DNA of 64,000 nucleotides from Multifurca ochricompacta (Eukaryota > Basidiomycota > Agaricomycetes > Russulales > Russulaceae). Below the pieces are notes generated by a model. It made no database searches. It saw nothing but the letters and a program-made list of their open reading frames with translations, and was not told the DNA's origin. The DNA lies in assembly GCA_022496185.1 (NCBI GenBank), contig WTXG01000070.1, positions 62,001-126,000 of the forward strand, in the 5' to 3' direction. Both the position numbers and the translations under genes were made by a program. This document shows positions 55,455 through 64,000 of this stretch, piece after piece (position 1 is the stretch's first letter; each line of letters opens with the position of its first letter).

Positions 55455-58400
55455 TAGGGATCAGCAAGGGTTTTCATACCTGTGCAGGTAAGTGCCGCAG
55501 GTTTTGACAGGTACGGGTATGGGTATACAACTCCCAACCTGCCAGAAACCCATACCCATGCAGCAGGTTTGGTGGGTATAAGTGGCCATCAGTCATTGAC
55601 AAGATCAGCAGAAATTTAATGTTAAAATACATTTTTAGCAAACAAATGACAATATTTTATTTGATGTATGCTACAGGGCTTTTGTAAATATGTTCTAGTG
55701 TTATCCTATGAAATATCAAAGCAGATCAACAGTGCAATGTAAAATAAAAGTGTTATCAGTGATCCACTCTCTTGAAAATCCTGATGCAACTGTTTTATTA
55801 ATGTGTGATCAATTCTGCCAGTCTGGCACTATCTAAAATACACTCTAGACTACTTTAGACTATTCTATAATCTAATTATCAAATTAGTTTACTGAAACAA
55901 GGCCTGCGTGTATCTACAGGCTGCATAGAGCAGTAACTACATTGGACCAGCATATTGGTCTGATCTCCTTCCTATTAAGGAAGGTTGACTTAACAATTGC
56001 AGCACATCTTATTTACTAACGCGCGATCCTTTCCGCCAGTCTGGCACTGTTTATAATCCATACAAAATTATTTTAGACTACTTTATAATCAGATTATTAA
56101 TTTATTTTACTCAAACAGGGCCCATGTGTATCTATTGGTGTCCATTTCTGCATAGGGCAGTGACTATCTTGCATCACGTGGACCGGGTCAGAGCGGTCCG
56201 GACTCCCTTCTATCTAAGAAGGGTCAACTTTACAAGACACACAAGATGCACATGTTATGCAATCACGTGACACCCTCTGGGTGGCTTGCAAGCAGTCCAG
56301 GATGCCAGAAATGCGCACAATAAGATATAGTTCAGTTCTTGTGGTCAAAATGGAAGTGAACATGTACAAAGTAGCAACCTTTTATACTACATAAAAGTGT
56401 GACAATAATTACAGTAAATAGTCCTATTTGCTTGTGACAAGATGTGTTAAGGAATGTGTTGCATGTGCAATGTGGAATTGTCTCTAAATCAGTTAATGGA
56501 CACACTTTAGATTATCTTATCACGATCATTAGATCAACTCCACCCAGGTGTCTGGCTGTTTAGTCCTGAACTATCAGGTCGCTACTGGCTTGTCTCAACA
56601 ATTTGTGGACACTGTGTCAGTAGATAGAACAATATAAAGTTGCAAGGACAGTCTAAAAGTAGTCTATAATGTATTCTAGAAGGTGCCAGACCATGTAAAT
56701 AGACCATGCGTGATCACATATGTGTCCATAACTGATTGTTGTCTCATTTTGCATCAGACATATTATCTGATCTGGCACTTTGTAGGATAGTAGTAATAGG
56801 CATATTATTGCTGTATAAGCAGAACTAAACATCTCTGACTACCTCAAGCCTTACACGTGCATCAACCTCCATTCTGCGCAGTTATCTTACAGGCCTTTTC
56901 ATTGTCATCTACCTATAGCAACACATGGCATCTTATCTTATATTTCCTAACTGACATCTATACTTTTTTTTCTGGGTCCAGGCGTAAAACAACCCCATTT
57001 CTCAAATTTAGACTTTTACAAACCAACATTCTCAAATTTAGACTTTCTGAGTATATTGTTTCAAAATGTCCCCCTCCAGCTCTAGCAAAGCTGCTCCCAA
57101 TTTACATCCTTCAAGCTCTCACAAACAAAAGCAGACTACGCACGTCCTAGAGAACGCTGATCCACTGCTAACAAAGAATAAGAAAGCAAAGAAGTCACCG
57201 CATTCATTGACAAACCCAAGCCAAGCACTGCTCCCTACTAAGGATACAAGTGCTGGTAGTTTTGGAAGCCGGCAGGCCTCCAATGACATTGAAGACATTG
57301 AAGATGAAGATGATCTTGTTGAAGGCCAAATAATAGAGGCCGCTGATGGAAGCAACAATGATGACAATGATCCTAGTGGTTCTAGCATCATAGTGATTGA
57401 TGATGATGAACCTGAGGAGTCTGCAGAAGATGAACTAAGTCAGTCATTTCCTGCACAATGTCACTGTCTTTTCTAAAACATGCGTAGAGAGACTTTCAAA
57501 ATATTGGAACTCACCAATCTATGCCTTTTTCAAACCATATCCCCATGTTGATCACATTGATGGCCATTGAGCTCATGTCTTTGAGTGTAATGCAAAGCAC
57601 TGCAAAGGGAAAGGTCAGCATTACTGGCACATCCAACATTACCTGGATACAGGGGATGCCAAATCAACAAGCAACTTGAGGTGTCATGCCAAACTCTGTT
57701 GGAGCAAGGAGATTATAGAGACTGCGGACCAGAGTAAGGATGTCTGTGCTGCATGAGAGGCCATGGAAAATGCTACATTGAAAAATGGGTCAATTACTGC
57801 AATGTTTGAGAGGACTAACTTCAATAAAGTAACTTACTCTTATTGGCAACATACCAAGACAGAATCACGGTATGTCACCACCAATAGAGAGCTGTGACCA
57901 TACTGAGATTGTTCTTGACTGTGGCAGTGCGGAGATTGTTCGATGGGTTTTGGAAAGCGTTCAACCCTTTAACATTGTCAAGGATCGGGGGTTTCAGTCA
58001 CTGATGAAAACTGGGAGGCCTGAATGCTACATACCTTCACCTTTCACTGTGTCCCACAATGTCAAGAATGTCTTCGTTCGGTGTTGCCAGAGGATTGCAT
58101 TGATGCTACAGGTGTGTGAATGTGACATCTATATCAGAGCTGAAATGTTGACTTATGCTTTACAGGAATATGATGGCGCCTTGAACTTTGTGACAGATGC
58201 TTGGACGTTGCCTAACCACAAGGCTTATGTTGCTGTTACAGTCCACTTTGAGCGGGATGGTGTCCTTGTTGCCATGCTTCTCAATCTCGTTGAGGTGGCC
58301 ATGTCACATTCAGGATTGAACCTTGCTGCCGCATTTGCAAAGATCCTTGATGATTTTGGTATTGCTGATAAGGTCAGTATCCAAACAAGTGATGAGGAAT

Positions 58401-59302
58401 ATATAAACTTAACACATTCCCATAGATCCTAAGCATCACTTGTGACAATGCAACCAATAACGACAGAATGGTTGATGAACTAAAAACCCTCCTTGCCAAA
58501 TTCACTGGCCCAGCAAGTTGAACACATTGCTTTGCACACATCATCAACCTGATTGCTAAGACTGTCATTTGACAATTTGACATTCCACAGGCACAAGATG
58601 GTGAGATCATTGACAAGGCAATGATTGCATTATGCACACTAGCAGGAGATCTTGATGTTGAGGAAGTATTGACCCAGGCAGATGGTGGTGATGATGATGA
58701 TGATGACAACAATGAAGATGGTGAAGGATGGGTGGATGAGCGCCAAGGGATGTTGGAGCTGGAGTTGGACAATCTTGATGGTGATGTACAACCAGTGTGA
58801 ACAATGTTGGTGAAGGTGCATCCAGTTGGCACTAATGCTGTAGATCTCTGACTAAGCACCCATGCTAGATCCACAAGATAGCATTTGCGATCAAAAACTC
58901 ATCAATGCTCATCCTCCCAAAATGGGTTTCCACTCTCAAAGACCTCAATCTCAGTTGTCATATGATGCCCCAGGACATGTCCACCTGATGGAACTCGACA
59001 TATGACATGCTGAACTTTGCTGTGACATATTCTGAAGCACTGGACATTATCACTGGTGACCAGGAGATGAAGCTGAGGCAGTACAAGATGGATGCAAATG
59101 AATGGGAGATAGCTTGTCAGCTGTGCCAGGTTCTAAAGGTGAGTTTTCATACCTTGTTTGATTCTTTTACTCATTCTGTCCAGATCTTCAAGGATGTGAC
59201 ACTCTTTTTCTCCCATGATGGCATCCCAAGCATTGCAATGGTCATTCCTGCCATGGACCACATTGATGAGGTTCTTGCCACCAATGCACTCAATCTGTGA
59301 TA
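55455..59302 (+). mobile_element. hAT DNA transposon (3'-truncated)
   Basis: Left end TAGGGATCAGCAAGGG, similar to the ends of the 53.4-54.8 kb element. It carries a transposase relic at 57,066-59,300. The right inverted repeat was not found: the element is cut by a gypsy LTR near 59,303. The ~1.6 kb between the end and the coding region (55,480-57,065) is A/T-rich non-coding sequence. Confidence 0.8.
57066..59300 (+). pseudogene. hAT transposase, inactivated by nonsense codons
   Basis: From the ATG at 57066: a Ser/Lys-rich N-terminus with an acidic stretch, then a BED-type zinc finger (AHVFECNAKHCKGKG, STSNLRCHAKLCW; 57,570-57,710), the DDE/RNase H-like core starting LNFVTDAWTLPNHKAYVAVT (~58,185), a second acidic block SITCDNATNNDRMV (~58,435), an acidic Asp run (~58,690), and a helical region EWEIACQLCQVLK (~59,100). 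Introns may lie at ~57,440-57,495 and ~58,373-58,426. At least four TGA codons fall in frame (for example near 57,754, 58,519 and 58,571). The C-terminal dimerisation region is missing. Not functional. Confidence 0.85.
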
Positions 59303-59843
59303 TGTGATGGATTTTACACTGGCCAAGGCGACATGAGACTGACTGACAAAGAAACGGACTTTTATTGACACACTACATTACTGTTGCTTACTGAGGGCTC
59401 AACCCCTCCTCCTTCTCCTTGGTTCTAGCTAGTTCTACTGTGCAACCACTAGATCATACATCATAGTACTAGAACCTTCTACCCACTATGACATAGCTAA
59501 ACCCACCTGTATTTAAAGAGCAGTAAAGTAGAGAGACAGACCTAAGTCTGTTCTCTTGTGCCCAATCCAAGGTGCTTTGACTTCACTTGAACTCCCTCTG
59601 TAAGAACCCCACTTGAACTCTCCAAGACGCGACTTGGAGAGCCTTCGACCCTCTTGAACTTGTTGCAGGACTGAGTGTCTCTGCCGTCGACCTCGACTCT
59701 CGCGCGTGCCCTAGCGACTCTGTCGTGGGCTTGAACCGACTTGACTCTAAAGGCTTGGAGTCTTGACTTGAACTTGATACCTCTTGACTTGGGAGACTAG
59801 CTCCTGCTCGACGATCGACACAGTGCCGCACCTAACTGTGACA
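59303..59843 (+). repeat. Putative gypsy-5 5' LTR
   Basis: Begins TGTGATGG where hAT sequence ends and finishes CTAACTGTGACA before gag-leader sequence. No second LTR in the window to confirm the edges. Confidence 0.5.
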
Positions 59844-60289
59844 TTAGAACAGACTTAATCGAACTTAGGACACTAGAACTCACCGAACGCACAAGGCGAC
59901 GACGACGCGTCCCTTGCCCTGACACCCGAACCCGAACCCCGACCACAGAACTGACAAACGACCCCCGAAGCTGCTTGACTATCAACGCGATCAGTAATAT
60001 CCATAAATGAACACTCGAAACACTCACCTGAATTGCAAGGAGACGACACCGCGTCCCTTGCCCAAATCCCAACAGCACGACGTCTTACTCAGCGCATGAC
60101 CCCCGATCCCCAACATCCGAAGAAGCGTCTCTTGAAGACAACTCCCCACTCCGATATCTGACAGACGAGTTAGAACCGCAAACGCATGGCAACTTACCTA
60201 TTGACTTCCATAACCGCTTTGCTCTTCTTGCGGCAGCAGACAGCCCCACCCCGAATGACGAAAACACAGAAGTACCAACACCACACACA
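59844..60289. other. gypsy-5 leader between LTR and gag
   Basis: About 450 nt holding the primer-binding site and 5' leader; it includes two copies of a CGACGCGTCCCTTGCCC-like stretch (near 59,903 and 60,048). No gene. Confidence 0.4.
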
Positions 60290-61462
60290 ATGACGACTAG
60301 ACTGAACACCAGGCAGGCACGAAGGGCCGCGGAGGAGGACATCGTGGAGTCGCAGACCAGTCGACCCAAACGAAGCCCCAAAGATAGGCCAATTACCAGA
60401 ATGACAGGAAGAAACCCTGATGAACCACCGCAAGGACCCCCCGCTCCAGGAGGAGGGGCAACGTATTCGGGAGGGCCCATGATGGGCGTACCACCACCCT
60501 TCTTCGATGGAGACCGAGACATCGCGATGGATTGGCTCGCCAAACTAGAACTATTCTTCAGCCTCAATGAAACAGTAGCCATGGTTCAGAACGAAAGAAC
60601 GAGAGTTGCGTTCACACTAGGACTGCTACGAGGACCCCAAGTAGACCGATGGGTGATAGACCAGATCAAATGGTTGACCGACATCAAAGAGGGAAACATC
60701 CGAGTCCCATACATTTGGGACAAATTTAGACAAATATTCCGAGATGCATGGGCCGACGTGGCAGCTGGACAGAAAGTGCTGCGAGCATTAGATTGCTTAC
60801 AAATGAGAGATTCCAATATCGACGAATACATCGCCGAGTTTCGCACGCTGGCTACAAGGGCCGAACTCCATATTGATGACCCAGCCGCTTGGCAATTCTT
60901 TCACCGAGGCCTCCCCACGCGATTGGTTCAGACTATGCTCCTATTTGACCAACCTAAGACATTTGATGAAGCAGCAGCCTCGGCCAGGAAACACCATGCA
61001 AACTGGTTGTATAGCAAAGACGCCCTTGGCACTCGGTTGACAACAAACACGCCACCCCGAGGCAACAAATTTACATTTTATAAGAAACGCAAGTCGGACC
61101 CACACTCACAAGGAGCCGATGTCATCAAAAAGGCAGTTACAACAGAAGAGAAAGAGCAATATAGGAAGGATGGCCGATGCTTTGAGTGTGGGCGCTGAGG
61201 ACATCTCATCAGGGACTGCCCGAATAAGAAGCCGTGCATTAATACCAATACCAGCGCCAGTAGCCCGGCTCAGACCGCCACGATCACAGAAGTCCCTTCG
61301 ACAACTACAACGGCACCTACTAAAGCTCACACACAGAAACTGGTAGAGACGACCGAGATAGACGTCGACGCGCTCGCCAACGCTCTTCGATCCATGAACG
61401 ACGATCAATGCCTCGCCCTTCAGAGTAAATTCAAAGGGGATGAGGATTTTTATATCGCTTGA
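60290..61462 (+). pseudogene. gypsy-5 Gag with one in-frame TGA
   Basis: ATG at 60290; 302 codons to a TGA at 61196, then the same frame continues to 61462. The gag domain includes MDWLAKLELFFSLNETVAMV, RVAFTLGLLRGPQVDRW, FRQIFRDAWADVAAGQKVL and YIAEFRTLATRAELH. The TGA falls inside the CCHC knuckle: CFECGR, stop, GHLIRDC, at a position where the family has Arg or Lys, so a CGA-to-TGA change is the simplest cause. Without it Gag would be ~390 residues. Confidence 0.88.
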
Positions 61463-61524
61463 ATGATGCGGCCTTCATTTGAGCGTTAATCTCACACCAT
61501 GTATTTAGATCACCTATTAGAGCA

Positions 61525-63998
61525 ATGACAATCTCTGTTCCATTACATGGAGTGAAAAAAGAGGCCAACATAGAAGCTCTCATCGACAGTGGAGCCACAG
61601 AAAACTTTATTAATTATAAAACAGTAATCAAACACAGACTCCCCACAAAGTGCCTGACAATTCTGAAATGACTACAAAACGCAGATGGGTCACCTAATGC
61701 CACACGTTATATCACACGATGCGTTGATCTCCACGTCGTCACCAACGACAAAGCGCAAAAACACAGATTTTACGTCGTGTCAATCGGAACGGATGAAGTG
61801 ATTCTAGGATATCCGTGGTTCGCAGCAAATAACCCACACATAGATTGGACAACAGGACACCTCATGGACAAGGTCACATTCAATCTACCTACCGAACAGA
61901 TAAAGCAACTCAACATCGCGCAAGAGTTAGCAATCAAAGCTAAAGATAAGATAGAACGATCCTGGGATCAGATTGTCCCTTCAGAGTATCACCGACACCA
62001 GAAAGTATTCAGTGACCAGGAAGCTCAACGCTTCCCCACAGAACGACCCTGGGACCATAAAATCAAACTAAAAGCAGACGCTCCGGCCTCAATGGACTGT
62101 AAGATCTATCCACTCGGACCGGGAGAACAAGACGCGTTGAACACTTTCCTCGACGAACATTTGAAAAAGGGCTATATTTCGGCATCAAAATCACCATACG
62201 CATCTCCATTCTTCTTTATTAAAAAGAAGGACGGAAAACTTAGACCCGTACAAGATTATCGTAAACTGAATAACTGGACGATCCAAAACACTTATCCTCT
62301 CCCGCTTATCCTGGAACTTATTGATCGAGTCCGAGGAAGTACGTTGTTCACAAAGATGGACATTCGCTGGGGCTACAACAATATCCGTATTGTACCCAAA
62401 GACCACTGGAAAGCTGCATTCAAAACTAATCAGGGCCTCTTTGAACCCAATGTGATGTTCTTTGGCTTAACCAATTCCCCCGCGACATTCCAGACCATGA
62501 TGAATGCCAAGTTCAGAGATGAACTCAATGATCATGACGCAACAGGAAAGGCGTGGTTTACAGTCTATATGGACGACATCCTTATTCACACAGATAACGA
62601 TCTCGACAATCACCGATCCAAGGTCCATCGTGTTCTGGATAAACTTAATCGCTTAGATCTCTACCTCAAACCAGAAAAGTGTGCCTTCGAACAAATGCGA
62701 ATAGAATACCTTGGACTCATCTTGGAGGCGAATCAAGTTCATATGGATCCAGTCAAAGTGGAAGGCGTCGCCACCTGGAAGGTCCCCCCACAACCATGAA
62801 AGAAGTCCGATCATTCTTAGGGTTCTGCCAGTTCTATCATCGCTTCATTCAGGGCTTTAGCAAGATTGCCGCCCCTCTGAATGCCCTAACCAGTGCCAAG
62901 AATCTATGGAAGTGGACAGCAGCAGAACAGCATGCCTTCGATACACTTAAAGAACACGTAACCTCTCAACCGGTGCTCGCACAACCGAATTTTGAACAGC
63001 CGTTCATCATAGGTACAGATGCTTCTGGATATGCTGTCGGCGCCACGTTAAGCCAGAAGGACCCTGTGGGACGCTTACATCCTATCGCATACCTCTCGAA
63101 AACGCTTGACGAGACTCAGAGGAATTGGGACATATATGATAGAGAATTATTTGCGATTATGGTAGCCTTTCGTGTCTGGCATCAATATCTCCTTGGAGCC
63201 CGACACAAAGTTCAGGTCTGCACAGACCATAATAACTTACAGTATTTTAGAGAACCACAAAAACTCAACCGAAGACAGGCTCGTTGGCTTCAGGAATTGG
63301 CTGATTTTGATTTCTCTCTGGAACACGTCCCCGGAAAATTACACACTGTGGCAGATATGCTCTCACGATGGCCTGACGCTGATCACGGAACCGAAGACAA
63401 TGAAAAGGTCGTAATCCTCCCCAACAACTTATTTCTCTGAACGCTACAAACAGTTAAACACCCCTTCCTGTCTGACCTGCTAGCGCGACGGGACATTCTC
63501 CGACATTATCACGATCATGTCCTCACGGGACACCCGGGTATTGAAAAGACTATGCGAAAGGTACTAGCCGATTACGACGGCATCGGTCTTAGGGAATTCG
63601 TCCGAGAATATGTTCAGGGTTGCGCGACATGTCAAGAAAATAAACCAAAGTTAACTAAGAAAGCCCCTTTGTTTCCATTCAATGTACCGGCCTCAGCCGG
63701 CCCCTTTCAGTATGTTGCGATGGATCTTATCACAGATCTCCCGCCCTCGGGGCATTACAATGCGGTACTCACGATTGTGGACCAAGGCTGCTCCAAATCA
63801 GCAAAATTCATTCCCTGTTCGAAAGACATCACAGGGGAAGGGATCGCTACCCTGTATTATCGACATGTTTTTCCAACCTTCAGTGTCCCACGACGTATCA
63901 TCTCTGATCAGGATCCCCGGTTTACCTCACACTTTTCCCGTGAACTCGCCCGTGTACTGGGTATCCAACAAAACCTGTCGACCGCTTTTCACCCCTGA
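61525..63998 (+). pseudogene. gypsy-5 Pol (protease to integrase core), interrupted
   Basis: From the ATG at 61525: protease ALIDSGATENFINY; a TGA at ~61,669; VILGYPWFAAN; reverse transcriptase [61 protein letters not shown] (YMDD); a frame change in a C6 run at 62,784-62,789; FLGFCQFYHRFIQGFSKIAA; RNase H IIGTDASGYAVGATLS and HVPGKLHTVADMLSR; a TGA at ~63,438; integrase zinc finger GHPGIEKTMRKVL with VQGCATCQENK, and core residues in AMDLITDLPP and ISDQDPRFTSHF. The third catalytic Glu and any chromodomain lie beyond the edge. The last codon in the window is another TGA (~63,996). Confidence 0.9.
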
Positions 63999-64000
63999 AT

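Larger units (their letters stand above)
59303..64000 (+). mobile_element. Ty3/gypsy retrotransposon on plus strand (gypsy-5), runs off the window
   Basis: 5' LTR, gag, pol with protease, RT, RNase H and integrase core, all plus strand. The 3' part is outside the window. The left LTR edge is not precisely placed. Confidence 0.88.

Noticed and set aside
1..64000. tRNA, rRNA or CRISPR
   Set aside because: No tRNA cloverleaf, rRNA signature or spaced direct repeats were noticed by eye; a covariance-model scan was not possible.

Overview
This is eukaryotic DNA, most likely from an Agaricomycete (mushroom-forming basidiomycete). The genes carry many short GT-AG introns (about 40-130 nt). The gene families include Crinkler-type effectors, a DUF6535 membrane protein, a pepsin-like protease and a fungal-type P450. 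The right third is filled with LTR retrotransposons (copia and chromodomain gypsy) and hAT elements. All product names come from reading translated motifs by eye; no database was searched.

Layout. 0-1.7 kb: 5' part of a PRP4-type spliceosomal kinase gene (-), cut by the window edge. 2.7-8.0 kb: broken Crinkler-like genes (ubiquitin-like header plus P-loop NTPase/nuclease body), two of them tail to tail, plus an inverted repeat of the header exon. 8.0-12.3 kb: a compact housekeeping block (conserved unknown protein, mitoribosomal mS33/Rsm27, mitochondrial RNA helicase SUV3). 13.1-17.9 kb: a decayed A1 aspartic protease, a CDC25/rhodanese-like protein and an aquaglyceroporin. 18.5-21.1 kb: a two-finger C2H2 transcription factor. 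23.8-27.4 kb: a DUF6535 membrane protein. 28.0-30.5 kb: a Crinkler-header gene with a protein-kinase body. 31.7-35.4 kb: a fragment of a ubiquitin-specific protease and a P450 pseudogene.

35.7-64 kb is a nested transposon block: a 5'-truncated copia element; a complete two-LTR chromovirus with an extra 3' zinc-knuckle ORF; an older CpG-depleted relative of it; another gypsy family broken by two LTR insertions and an inversion; a 1.4 kb hAT derivative sitting inside an LTR; a hAT transposase full of in-frame TGA codons; and a plus-strand gypsy element running off the right end.

Two features cut across the window. First, many accessory genes and transposons have apparent frameshifts, nearly all of the single-base-missing type and often in short homopolymers, while the housekeeping genes are clean. 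This is either decay or uncorrected long-read error. Second, the transposons show strong loss of CpG by transition (Arg codons to His, Gln, Cys, Trp or stop), as expected from methylation-linked deamination or a RIP-like process.
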